Shown here piece after piece: positions 33,201-41,029 of a stretch of DNA of 64,000 nt. Position 1 is the stretch's first letter, and every line of letters begins with the position of its first letter. The position numbers and the translations under genes are program-made. The stretch comes from Candidatus Omnitrophota bacterium (GTDB lineage Bacteria > Hinthialibacterota > Hinthialibacteria > Hinthialibacterales > Hinthialibacteraceae): assembly GCA_003598175.1 (NCBI GenBank), contig QZKN01000180.1, positions 62,001 through 126,000 on the forward strand. The letters are read 5' to 3'. The notes beneath the pieces are model-generated. The model searched no databases and was not told the origin of the DNA. It saw only the letters and a list, made by a program, of their open reading frames with translations.

Positions 33201-33741
33201 GCAAGCACAGCAAGACCAAATCGCCCGTTTGATGGACCACATTGCGAATCTGGAAGAAAATGCAACGCAATGGAAAGCCCATGCTCAAAATCTGGAAACA
33301 ATTCTCGTTTCCACACAAACCCATGCGGGAAATCTGGAACGTTTGCTGACGGAAAAAGAACGTCACGCACAAAATCTCGAAACCGTGGTGGCGGAGGAGC
33401 GACGACAGATCGATCTACTCAACCGACAGAGTCAGGAATTGCAAACAAAAAATACAATTTACCAATCCATCATGAGTAATATTATCAACTACATTCGTAA
33501 TGCGCAAGAGAGCGCCAGGCCGCTTCGAAAACTCTATCGTGAATTGGACGAACGGTTGGATCTTTCCACGAGTCCGGAGATTGCCGCTTCGTTGAAAGAG
33601 CTGTTATCCGCGATTCACACCCACCTGGAGAATCGAGACCGGCTGCGAGACGCTCTCGATTCGTTCCGCGCCGCCCGCAGTTACAAATTCCTCCATCACG
33701 TCGGGATTCTCCCTTCGCTCGAGGAGTGGACCGACAAATGA
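30283..33741 (+). CDS. Triple methyltransferase-like protein with long heptad-locked coiled coil (WbdD-like ruler candidate)
   Basis: 1152 residues from the ATG at 30283. Module 1 (about 1-165): ADVLEVGAREVNGSVRPICE, FDVVISTEMVEHV. Module 2 (about 225-360): IRWLDLGGRL with weak motif I, DVVSFLDLIHQLNTPEALLK. A beta-rich region follows (about 375-520), then module 3 (about 535-700): LSVLDVGGARGYLQLFASQY, DVVVAVDTLEHIPQADR. Residues about 785-1060 form a coiled coil with repeated HxxNLE units, then a C-terminal helical tail. Methyltransferase plus coiled coil beside a Wzt with a C-terminal domain recalls E. coli WbdD, whose coil sets O-antigen length while the enzyme caps the chain. Unlike WbdD there is no kinase domain visible. 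The stop overlaps the next gene by four bases. Confidence 0.8.
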   Translation: MCNDWCLEFVQQTLAHWPECADVLEVGAREVNGSVRPICERRARRYLGVDIEAGKGVDVVVDAGQLIDHFGVASFDVVISTEMVEHVLCWPDVFYEMMSVLRPDGLLILTTRSIGFEIHDYPGDHWRYSKKDMTRIFQLVGEILLLSDDMTYGYPCGVGVAVRRKAETAELVVWKEYLRKACVLYNVTVADRVTFEQVLTKTCERDGASIVNRWKLLFELPFHAEEPIRWLDLGGRLNDQADDAWQQGIALDAVIDPSQSPEGESSKSGKDARSWVDLLSAADESYDVVSFLDLIHQLNTPEALLKEIRRVLKPEGVFILSTIDPRFGEEELITSGHVRPPSFWVRTLEKLGFDVCLRFGDQPDELELLAVRGKQDQTLSIKRAFQALRSEFAKDIFIEGETIHLVPRTSDCTHTFVRKTLFYALNPSKTPFSITFALHTKEERHPDLFLNDLKLHYTGFEQDGASYLHYWKTISLPPGGHDLTLVVADNSLEISYLHAATHKKNTDEFLLQLSFDHYQRYRFVSQILHSFAKKYLSVLDVGGARGYLQLFASQYDVATLDITYEDLPKTLQYDGTDIPFADHAYDVVVAVDTLEHIPQADRQHFIDELCRVAGDAVILCGPLNEPNVADAETVLKNFIEVQLGKSDRFLDEHFLYTLPDRAAVRGILARNGFSVSEVPNGFLPRWLSMQLADFTLNLCPEQAEGKARFNALYNAHYYEHDNRFPAYRVAIIATREAPSFNLQANLKALISAREEPSYPALWNVAALIVALSNSGILREKDVFLSEQGKQLSRLLDHANELERELSRRQDNADRLLDHLNNLEHSLTKERSHRSEIVQHTKNLEDSLRSEQNHHRQLLQHTTFLETDLRERQRHAANLERFLDNLRDNINGLLQHTQNLDQQSVSAQNHIANLDEHAKNLDRERKELVRHTNTMSEQNMGLGVQCQNLTDHIKNLEQDVQEQRRHAVNLQTQMQAQQDQIARLMDHIANLEENATQWKAHAQNLETILVSTQTHAGNLERLLTEKERHAQNLETVVAEERRQIDLLNRQSQELQTKNTIYQSIMSNIINYIRNAQESARPLRKLYRELDERLDLSTSPEIAASLKELLSAIHTHLENRDRLRDALDSFRAARSYKFLHHVGILPSLEEWTDK

Positions 33742-35558
33742 AAATCCTGCAAGTCATTCACGATTTCCTTCCTCACCATCAGGCGGGTTCGGAACTGTAT
33801 TGTTTCCATTTAAGCAAGGAACTCCAACGTCTGGGGCGCGATGTCAAATTGCTGTTTACCGAAATCGATCATCAACGCCCACAATATTCTCTTCGCGAGG
33901 GAGTATATGAGGATCTGCCTTTTATCGAAATCATCAACAATCATCAGTACGGAACGTTTGCGCAAACCTATTCGAATCCTGTGATGGATGAGATCTTTCT
34001 GCACGTGGTGGATGACTATCGTCCGGACGTCGTGCACTTTCATCATCTGTTGGGATTATCATTCGGATGTGTTCGAATCTGTCATGAAAAAAACATCCCT
34101 TCGGTATTTACACTGCATGATTATTGGCTGACCTGCGCGCGCGGAGGCGGACAACGGTTTCGCGGACCGGGAAAACTCTGCGATGACGTGGATTCATCAT
34201 TCTGCGCGGAATGTATTTCTTCCTATTCTTTTCCTGCCCGCGCCGGACAACGTTTGATCAAGGCTCTTCTCGCTCCCCTGGAACGGGTGGATGCTCCCAC
34301 ATTGATGCCCGCCATGAAGAACGGAACAATTACCGTTCCCGTTCCGTCTTTTTATACGACCGGCGTCTGCCAAATTCACGGCGATGCACGCCAGGCGGTG
34401 TTTGCCCATCCTCCTTGCACGATCGCCTTTCGACAACGAATTCCACCGGACGCGCAACTCGTATTTGCGGTCGCGATGGATCCTTCCACATATGGCCGGC
34501 CGGGCGACGGGGTGATGTTTACCATTCATGGTAACGGAAAACGAATATATGAACGTTTTCTTAATACTAAAAACAAAAAAGAAGATCGCCATTGGTGGAA
34601 TGAACAGCTGTCATTAAAGGAATTCGCCGGACAAACATGTGAATTGGTTTTCGAAACGACCGCTTATCCGAACGGCCATAATGAACATTGCAGCGCTTGT
34701 TGGGCCGAGCCCAAGATCATTCGTGTTTCCGGAGAGCCATTTCGCCGCAGCCTTACCAGTCGCTTTCGTTCCTTGGCGGAATCATTATTGGCCACTGTTC
34801 AAAAAAGTCGCTTGAAAGGAGAAGCCGATCGCCGCCGGAAAAGCGCATTCCAACTATTCGACGAAGTCGACCTGTTTATCGCGCCGTCTCCTTTTCTTCG
34901 CCGTAAATTTATCGAATACGGGCTGCCGTCCGAAAAAATCGTTTTTTCCGATTACGGAATCCATGCATTACCGCGCGAGATAAACCCGTGCGTCCCCAAA
35001 TACCCCATCCGTTTTGCTTATGTCGGAACCTTGGTCGAACATAAAGGGCTGCATGTGCTCATCGAAGCCTTTAACGGTCTGCCTCATGGCAAAGCCACGC
35101 TCGATGTATACGGCAGTGTGAACGAATTTACCGGCTACGTATCTCGTATTCAATCCATGATCACGCATCCGGGAATCACGTTGCGCGGTCGGGCGGAAAA
35201 CAACGAGATCCCCCGCATTTTAAGCGAAACCGACGTGCTGGTTGTTCCCTCCATCTGGTTCGAAAATTCGCCCATCACCATTCACGAAGCGTTTCTGGCG
35301 CGGGTTCCGGTGATTACCTCACGCTTGGGTGGAATGGCGGATTTAGTACAAGAGAAACAAAATGGTTTGCTTTTCGAAGTGGGAAACGCCGCCGATTTAC
35401 AGCGGCGACTCCTGCAATGTGTGGAATCCCCCGCATTCATTGAAACCATCCGCCCTGATCCCCAAACCATCAAATCCACCCGCGAGGACGCAATGTGGAT
35501 GCTGGACACGTATCGCGCATTGATGGCAAAACGATCAAAGGACCGTAGGGTGGGTTGA
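33738..35558 (+). CDS. GT4-family glycosyltransferase with an inserted beta-rich domain
   Basis: 606 residues; the ATG at 33738 overlaps the previous stop (ATGA). The N-terminal Rossmann half opens KILQVIHDFLPHHQAGSELY and includes DVVHFHHLLGLSFGC and FTLHDYWLTCARGG. The C-terminal GT-B half has FAYVGTLVEHKGLHVLIEAF, GRAENNEIPRILSETDVLVV and SIWFENSPITIHEAFLARVP, including the retaining GT4 E-x7-E region. Between them (about 190-330) lies an extra domain with FRQRIPPDAQLVFAVAMDPS and VFETTAYPNGHNEHCSACWA that resembles a carbohydrate-binding beta-sandwich. It probably extends or starts the glycan of this cluster. Its last five residues (DRRVG) come from a palindromic repeat at the 3' end. Confidence 0.87.
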   Translation: MKILQVIHDFLPHHQAGSELYCFHLSKELQRLGRDVKLLFTEIDHQRPQYSLREGVYEDLPFIEIINNHQYGTFAQTYSNPVMDEIFLHVVDDYRPDVVHFHHLLGLSFGCVRICHEKNIPSVFTLHDYWLTCARGGGQRFRGPGKLCDDVDSSFCAECISSYSFPARAGQRLIKALLAPLERVDAPTLMPAMKNGTITVPVPSFYTTGVCQIHGDARQAVFAHPPCTIAFRQRIPPDAQLVFAVAMDPSTYGRPGDGVMFTIHGNGKRIYERFLNTKNKKEDRHWWNEQLSLKEFAGQTCELVFETTAYPNGHNEHCSACWAEPKIIRVSGEPFRRSLTSRFRSLAESLLATVQKSRLKGEADRRRKSAFQLFDEVDLFIAPSPFLRRKFIEYGLPSEKIVFSDYGIHALPREINPCVPKYPIRFAYVGTLVEHKGLHVLIEAFNGLPHGKATLDVYGSVNEFTGYVSRIQSMITHPGITLRGRAENNEIPRILSETDVLVVPSIWFENSPITIHEAFLARVPVITSRLGGMADLVQEKQNGLLFEVGNAADLQRRLLQCVESPAFIETIRPDPQTIKSTREDAMWMLDTYRALMAKRSKDRRVG

Positions 35559-35575
35559 ACGGAGAGAAACCCACC
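35545..35575. repeat. GTAGG-TGGGTT palindromic repeat, copy 3
   Basis: GGTGGGTT (35549-35556) and AACCCACC (35568-35575) around GAACGGAGAGA. The repeat overlaps the end of the glycosyltransferase gene and supplies its stop codon (35556-35558). Confidence 0.75.
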
Positions 35576-35600
35576 TCCTCGCAACAATCATATATTAATC

Positions 35601-36446
35601 TTAACCACATTCCACAAATTCCGGATCACAAGGATACGGGATAATCCCACTCTCATAGCCTTTTTCGAGAAACAGCCGATACGCCTGCTTGCCACGTTCC
35701 CCCAAATGCAGCGTCAGTTCGTTCACATACATCCCCACGAAACGATCCGCTGATTCTTTGGGCAGGTCGCGCGCGTACTGCAACGCATGTTCCAACGCCT
35801 CCTCGCGATGGTTCAGGCTGTATTCAATGGTTTGCCGCATCAGCGGAGCAATCCTGGCGATGATGTCGTCTCCCAAATCCTTCCGAATGGCGTTCGCGCC
35901 GAGCGGTAAAGGCAAACCGCCCGTTTCACCCGCCCACCATTCGCCCAAATCAACGATTTTATGGAGGCCTTGGCGATGGTAAAGCAATTGCCCTTCGTGA
36001 ATGATCAATCCCGCATCCACCCGCTCGTGAAGAACCGCGGGTAGGATTTGATCGAAAGGAACTACGTCGAACGAAAATTCTCCTAAACACAACCGCAAAG
36101 CCAGATACGCCGAAGTCTTCTTTCCCGGAATCGCGATGGTTTTGGTTTTTAATTCTTCCAGACTCATGGCTTCGCGCGCCACCACCATCGGCCCGTATCC
36201 ATCCCCCATACTGCCGCCGGCGGTGAGAAGAGCATACTGCTCTTTCACGTAAGGGTACGCATGAACGGAAATTGCGGTTACGTCCAATTCGCCCAACGCG
36301 GCGCGATGATTCAAGGTTTCGATATCCTGCAAAATATGCCGGAATTCCAATTCTCCGGTATCGATTTTATTCTTTGCGAGCGCATAAAACATGAAGGCGT
36401 CGTCCGAATCGGGACTGTGCCCCAGCAAAATTTCACGAGGGTTCAT
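35601..36446 (-). CDS. mqnD: 1,4-dihydroxy-6-naphthoate synthase, futalosine menaquinone pathway
   Basis: 281 residues of the MqnA/MqnD periplasmic-binding-protein-like fold: LLGHSPDSDDAFMFYALAKN is typical of MqnD, with ISVHAYPYVKEQYALLTAGG, SMGDGYGPMVVAR and LIIHEGQLLYHRQGLHKIVD. It converts cyclic de-hypoxanthine futalosine to 1,4-dihydroxy-6-naphthoate in the cytoplasm. No other mqn gene is nearby. It is the last of six minus-strand genes with very small gaps from 43587, following a secreted glycosidase-like gene by 47 bases. The alternative, another MqnA-like lyase, is less likely given the HSPDSDD opening. Confidence 0.87.
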   Translation of the reverse strand: MNPREILLGHSPDSDDAFMFYALAKNKIDTGELEFRHILQDIETLNHRAALGELDVTAISVHAYPYVKEQYALLTAGGSMGDGYGPMVVAREAMSLEELKTKTIAIPGKKTSAYLALRLCLGEFSFDVVPFDQILPAVLHERVDAGLIIHEGQLLYHRQGLHKIVDLGEWWAGETGGLPLPLGANAIRKDLGDDIIARIAPLMRQTIEYSLNHREEALEHALQYARDLPKESADRFVGMYVNELTLHLGERGKQAYRLFLEKGYESGIIPYPCDPEFVECG

Positions 36447-36493
36447 CCGTTTTTTTTCTCCTGCTTTTTGATTGGCTTACTCTATTTACGAAA

Positions 36494-39400
36494 TTATCGT
36501 ATCTGACCGTAGTTGGAATTGCCTTTCTTGACAAGACTCGTGAGGGCTTGAACCGCTTCCGGCTTTCGCGCTTTTTCCATACACAACACGATGCACGCGG
36601 CTCGATCTTCATCGATATCGATTTGAATCGTTCCTTTGTCATATTCCGGCTCCAACTCTTCGAATGGAATCCATTGCCCCTTTCTCATTTCCCCGATGAC
36701 AAGCCATGGATTGCGAATGGTTTCCGACCGAAAGCGAATCGTTCCCGCTTGTGTCGGATAGATCGAAAAGAATTGACTTTGTTCGAGAGGGAAACCATCC
36801 AGGCTTTGCAGCATGGCATGGCCCAAAATCTCAACACACAAATCCCGGCCGCGACAAAATCCCGTTCCCTCCAATGCGAATAATGCGCCTTCCCGGTTGG
36901 TTTCAATCAAACCGGTTTGGAATCCCGCGAGCGCCAGAGAAACTTCGCCGCCGGGCGTTTGTATTCGATATTCCCGCAAATTTTCGTCTTTCTCACAACG
37001 AAATAATGTATAAATCAGATTCTTGTTGGTTTCCGGGATCGAAAACAGATGCAACCGCGGGTCGTTCGGCTCGACGAATATCCCCGATTCCTCCACGCGG
37101 GTAAGGAATTCCGCATAGGGATTCCCCTCCCATTCGGCCAACGGTTTCCATTCAATCGGCGCAGGCAAATAACAGACTTGTCCCTCTCCGACTTTCCGCA
37201 CGATAAAATCCGGGATTGCCCGTGGAATCGTAGTCTGAAAAGGAGACGCTCCCTGTGCAAGCGGTAATCCGAATTTTTTAAAACGAGAAGTCCGCGAAGG
37301 ACGTCGCCATTCATCAAAGGAAAGATCGCCGGAAAAATACAGATTTCCGCCTTTCCTTACAAACGCCAATACCTTCTCGAAAACCGCATCGGCCGGACAA
37401 TAAGGGATCGGCCAAAAAATGGTGCGCGCTACATTCGGCAAATCATCGAGCGATTTCTCATTGATGACGTTGAAATCAATGTGACAGGCGAATAGCAGAT
37501 GGATCGCGTTATCGATTGCCGCATAAACCCGGTCGGACTGCCCTCCCAGCCGGTGACTGTCCGGAATCAACAAATAAATGCCGGGATCTTCATAAACCGG
37601 CTGAAAGGCGCGGAAAAACAAACTCATATTGCGATACGCGGTCAACCAATCTTTCGGAACGTAATCCTGCGCATACGAAAGCCCCCACGGAAACAAACAG
37701 TCGTCGAAATCCTTCCAATCCCAATTCAAGGCAAAACATCCGCCCATGCCGAACGTGTCGTGGCCGACCGCAAGGAAATGTCGGATCGAGGCGGTGGTTT
37801 CGTCCGCGAAACGGCCATGGGATCGCGCCTCGTGCGCATCCCACGCGCCGAATTCGCCTACGGCAAATCCCTGTCCACGAAAACGGCGATCGATCAATTT
37901 CGTGATCGATGCAAACGGCTCGATGGGGCCGTGATAATGGGAATTGCAAAAATCGAGTCGGCTCGTCGCAAACAATTTTTCCGCCGAGCCATGGGATTGC
38001 AAAAAACCGACCGAGGCAGGAATGACGGAGGAGCCTTCTCGAATCCCATTCATGTTTTCATCGATCCAACGTTCGAGCAAATGCGCGCGGAACCGGTTGT
38101 AGTCCACCTGCCGAGGATTCTCCCAAACATCCGGCCCCGGATTGCAGGGAATCTCACCCAATGGTTCAACGGGTGCGAATGCGCCCCACGCTTCATGCAG
38201 CGCAGAGTCATTCGCATATCGGTTTTTCAAAAATTCGTTCCATCGGTTCCGGGTATCGGCGGTATCGTCGGGTTGAACGGACGGTTCGTTTTGAATATCG
38301 AAGAATACATGCGTTTGGCCGTGATAGCGATCGGCCCAAAATCGCGCCCACTTTTTTTGCGCGTCCAATTCCGGGTCCGACAAAGTAACCGGCAGCCAGT
38401 CATGCAGAGTCAACATCAAGGCCACTCCGTTGCGAGCGCACATCGCGACCAGATCATCGGTCTGCCGTATCAATCGCGCGGGAGGATTTCCGGCCAAATC
38501 CATGGAGGAATGTCCTCCGTGGCCTTCATATCCTCTCGCCGCATACGGCGAGAAGTGCAAAACGCGAAGCATTCTCAATCCATGATCTCTCATCCGCACG
38601 AGATCCCGTTCCCACGTCGCCGGATTCTCTTTTGCGGAAAACCAAACCATGCCGGTTTGATTTGTGCCGAAGAGAAACGTTGGCTTGCCATTGATGCGCA
38701 TATAATTGTTTTGGAAGGTAAAATCATCGAGGGCGTCATCGTTGTCGGCAGGCTGATAAAACCCATGTTCAATCGAATCTCGAAATTGGCCGGCGGCTAC
38801 AGACACATGGATCGGTATATATCCATTATGGAGTAATTCATGTGGAATCGCATGCCGGATAACGTTTACGTTACCGCGGGAAAGAGAAACCGTTTCTTTC
38901 GCAAGCGCATTTTTGCCTATCCAGGATTCCAGCGCAACGCTTTGCTGATTTTTACCGTAATTGGCAAGCGTGGATACGAGTGTGGAAACGCCATGTTCGT
39001 CTGTTTCTGTCACAGTAGAAATAAGAAATGTTCGTAAATGGATTGCCCGAATCGCCGCCGACAACGTCTGCAGCATCCGCGGATGCGCATTCGAAAAAAG
39101 GTTCTCATTCGTCACCCCCGAAAAAGCCCAGGCCGATCCTTTATAGGGCCCATCATGATGGAGCACAAGGCTGAACACGCTTCCCCGTGATTTCCCATAA
39201 CGGTCATACGCGGTGACAAGCGGATACCAACGCCCATATTGTTTGGGGAAAACGGGATTGTTGCTCCCCGTCATGGCGGTTGCGGGAAAACCATCGAATG
39301 TACCGTTTTCGGACCATGCATCCAGTAATAAGGGAGATTGGGTATCGCTGCCCAATGTGTGTGTTCGTTTGAACGGATAGGTCGGATCGAAAATTGGAAT

Positions 39401-39874
39401 CTGTTCCGCTTGCAACCGCATCCAATCGCCTGGTTTCCCCCGTCGGCCGGATATAGAGTGATCGGGAGGAATCGTATCGAGCCGTTCCCATTGATTCCCC
39501 CTCTTCACAACGAGATCATCGAAAGCATACCCGCCCATGGAAACGAATGCTCCACCGTTTTTCAAATATGAAATAAATGAATTGCGCGCCGCGAACGGAA
39601 ACGTCGCGCCGTATGGCAAAATGAGGATATCCATTGGATCCGAGCGGAGAGCCGTTTCATCAGCCAGTTGATCCGCCGATAGGAAAGAAACAGTATATCC
39701 TTCATTCTGCAGAAAAACAGATAACTCACGCGGATCGGCATGGGATGGTTGCCGCGGGAACTCGTCCTGCAGTATCCCCAATCGAATCGTGGAGGTCGGT
39801 TCCTCTGTGTTTGTGTATAAGCAACTCAAGCCGCTAAGTAACGCACAGTAGAAAATAATACCGAATGAACGCAT
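36494..39874 (-). CDS. Large secreted glycosidase-like protein (GH5/GH42-type barrel)
   Basis: 1126 residues with an N-terminal hydrophobic signal (IIFYCALLSGLSCLYT). Residues about 30-280 have a glutamine-amidotransferase-like alpha/beta fold (RLGILQDEFPRQ, DILILPYGATFPF, LKNGGAFVSMGG). The central region is a TIM barrel: FFDIQNEPSVQPDD carries a likely acid/base Glu and GQGFAVGEFGAWDAHEARS a likely nucleophile Glu, as in clan GH-A. A further amidotransferase-like or beta-galactosidase trimerisation-like domain (TIFWPIPYCPADAVFEKVLA, LYFSGDLSFDEW) and beta domains follow. The substrate is unknown. It lies 6 bases after the CoA-binding gene in a packed minus-strand operon. Confidence 0.8.
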   Translation of the reverse strand: MRSFGIIFYCALLSGLSCLYTNTEEPTSTIRLGILQDEFPRQPSHADPRELSVFLQNEGYTVSFLSADQLADETALRSDPMDILILPYGATFPFAARNSFISYLKNGGAFVSMGGYAFDDLVVKRGNQWERLDTIPPDHSISGRRGKPGDWMRLQAEQIPIFDPTYPFKRTHTLGSDTQSPLLLDAWSENGTFDGFPATAMTGSNNPVFPKQYGRWYPLVTAYDRYGKSRGSVFSLVLHHDGPYKGSAWAFSGVTNENLFSNAHPRMLQTLSAAIRAIHLRTFLISTVTETDEHGVSTLVSTLANYGKNQQSVALESWIGKNALAKETVSLSRGNVNVIRHAIPHELLHNGYIPIHVSVAAGQFRDSIEHGFYQPADNDDALDDFTFQNNYMRINGKPTFLFGTNQTGMVWFSAKENPATWERDLVRMRDHGLRMLRVLHFSPYAARGYEGHGGHSSMDLAGNPPARLIRQTDDLVAMCARNGVALMLTLHDWLPVTLSDPELDAQKKWARFWADRYHGQTHVFFDIQNEPSVQPDDTADTRNRWNEFLKNRYANDSALHEAWGAFAPVEPLGEIPCNPGPDVWENPRQVDYNRFRAHLLERWIDENMNGIREGSSVIPASVGFLQSHGSAEKLFATSRLDFCNSHYHGPIEPFASITKLIDRRFRGQGFAVGEFGAWDAHEARSHGRFADETTASIRHFLAVGHDTFGMGGCFALNWDWKDFDDCLFPWGLSYAQDYVPKDWLTAYRNMSLFFRAFQPVYEDPGIYLLIPDSHRLGGQSDRVYAAIDNAIHLLFACHIDFNVINEKSLDDLPNVARTIFWPIPYCPADAVFEKVLAFVRKGGNLYFSGDLSFDEWRRPSRTSRFKKFGLPLAQGASPFQTTIPRAIPDFIVRKVGEGQVCYLPAPIEWKPLAEWEGNPYAEFLTRVEESGIFVEPNDPRLHLFSIPETNKNLIYTLFRCEKDENLREYRIQTPGGEVSLALAGFQTGLIETNREGALFALEGTGFCRGRDLCVEILGHAMLQSLDGFPLEQSQFFSIYPTQAGTIRFRSETIRNPWLVIGEMRKGQWIPFEELEPEYDKGTIQIDIDEDRAACIVLCMEKARKPEAVQALTSLVKKGNSNYGQIR

Positions 39875-39880
39875 ATCGCT

Positions 39881-40270
39881 TTATATATTCCTATAAGCCC
39901 CCGGCGTCTTCCCCGCCGCCAGAACGCTGCAAGCCTGCACCACATGCAATCCCAGTTCCTCCGCGCGTCGCAACACCACTTCACTCTCCGTCCCCGGATT
40001 GAGAAAAACGGTTTTTACTCCTTTCGCGGCAATGTCGTCCAGCGCCTTCAGCGTATATCTGGGCGGTAGATAGACGCTCACCGTTTCCACCGGGCCGGGA
40101 ATGGCGAGGAGGGAAGGATAACAAGGCAAATCCTCGATCGTTTGTTCCCTCGGATTCACCGGATAGACGGTATATCCTTGATCCTTATATGCGCGAACGG
40201 CGATATTGCCGTATTTTTCTCGGTTTGCCGATGCGCCGATCACGGCGATGGTTTTGTTTTCCATTTTCAT
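39881..40270 (-). CDS. CoA-binding domain protein (YccU-like)
   Basis: 129 residues. TIAVIGASANREKYGNIAVR, YTVYPVNPREQTIEDLPCYP, VSVYLPPRYTLKALDDIAAK and VFLNPGTESEVVLRRAEELG define the CoA_binding_2 Rossmann fold related to the succinyl-CoA synthetase alpha subunit. The role of stand-alone members is unknown. The gene starts 8 bases after the preceding SDR gene stops, so it is part of the same operon. Confidence 0.88.
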   Translation of the reverse strand: MKMENKTIAVIGASANREKYGNIAVRAYKDQGYTVYPVNPREQTIEDLPCYPSLLAIPGPVETVSVYLPPRYTLKALDDIAAKGVKTVFLNPGTESEVVLRRAEELGLHVVQACSVLAAGKTPGAYRNI

Positions 40271-40278
40271 GCTGCCTC

Positions 40279-41022
40279 CTAACGGCGAATGCCGAAATTA
40301 TTCAATTGCCAGCTGGGAAAGGTGCAAAATTCCAGCGTGTCCATATGATCCGGAAGATGACAAAGCGCTTCCATCTGTTCCGCGTAAATTTCCGGATCCG
40401 CATAGATCTTATCCACAGAATGCGGACGTCCGCCCATGTTGTCGAAAAAACGGGTTTCCGTCATGCCGGGACAAAGAATGTGGACATGAATGCCATATTC
40501 GCGCACTTCTTTTGCCAGACAATGCGCAAAACCGTTCAACGCCCATTTGGTGGCGAAATAAAGAGAATGCCCTTTGCGGTAGTATTTGGAGGAAACCGAC
40601 GAGATCATAAAAATGCGGCCTTTTTGGGCCTGCATCATCGCTGGCAACGCCCGCCGTGTGCAAAGAAACACCCCGCGACAGTTGACCGACATGGTCTTGT
40701 CCCATTGCTCTTCGCTCAATTTCGTAAAAGGACCGACGCCGGAAATGCCGGCGTTGTTGACAAGGATCGTGAGCGAGCCGAAGCGCCGTTCCGTTTCTTC
40801 AAACCATCGTTCCACATCCGCATCGGCAGAAACGTCGGCGCGGACAGCCAGTACATCGATGCCTGCGTCGCAAAGCGTCTTCTCCACTTGCTGCAAATCG
40901 GCCTCGTCCCGCGCGCAAAAGCTGATTTTGCTCCCACGCGCGCCAAGACGTGCCGCCGCGGCGAAGCCGATTCCCTTGCTTCCCCCGCTGATCATAATAA
41001 CGTCGTCCTGAAACGAATGCAT
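40279..41022 (-). CDS. Short-chain dehydrogenase/reductase (SDR) 2
   Basis: 247 residues from MHSFQDDVIMISGGSKGIGF; upstream in-frame codons lie within the preceding SDR gene. The cofactor motif is GGSKGIG, then ILVNNAGISGVG, Ser in SSVSSKYY and the catalytic YFATK. The basic and acidic residues after the second strand (FCARDEAD) suggest NADP(H). Its C-terminal segment (LDTLEFCTFPSWQLNNFGIR-like end) resembles that of the adjacent SDR, and the two probably arose by tandem duplication. Substrate unknown. Confidence 0.9.
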   Translation of the reverse strand: MHSFQDDVIMISGGSKGIGFAAAARLGARGSKISFCARDEADLQQVEKTLCDAGIDVLAVRADVSADADVERWFEETERRFGSLTILVNNAGISGVGPFTKLSEEQWDKTMSVNCRGVFLCTRRALPAMMQAQKGRIFMISSVSSKYYRKGHSLYFATKWALNGFAHCLAKEVREYGIHVHILCPGMTETRFFDNMGGRPHSVDKIYADPEIYAEQMEALCHLPDHMDTLEFCTFPSWQLNNFGIRR

Positions 41023-41029
41023 AACGACC

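Noticed and set aside
37499..38836. 445-codon open frame on the plus strand
   Set aside because: Antisense to the large secreted glycosidase-like gene; no start context or recognisable domain.
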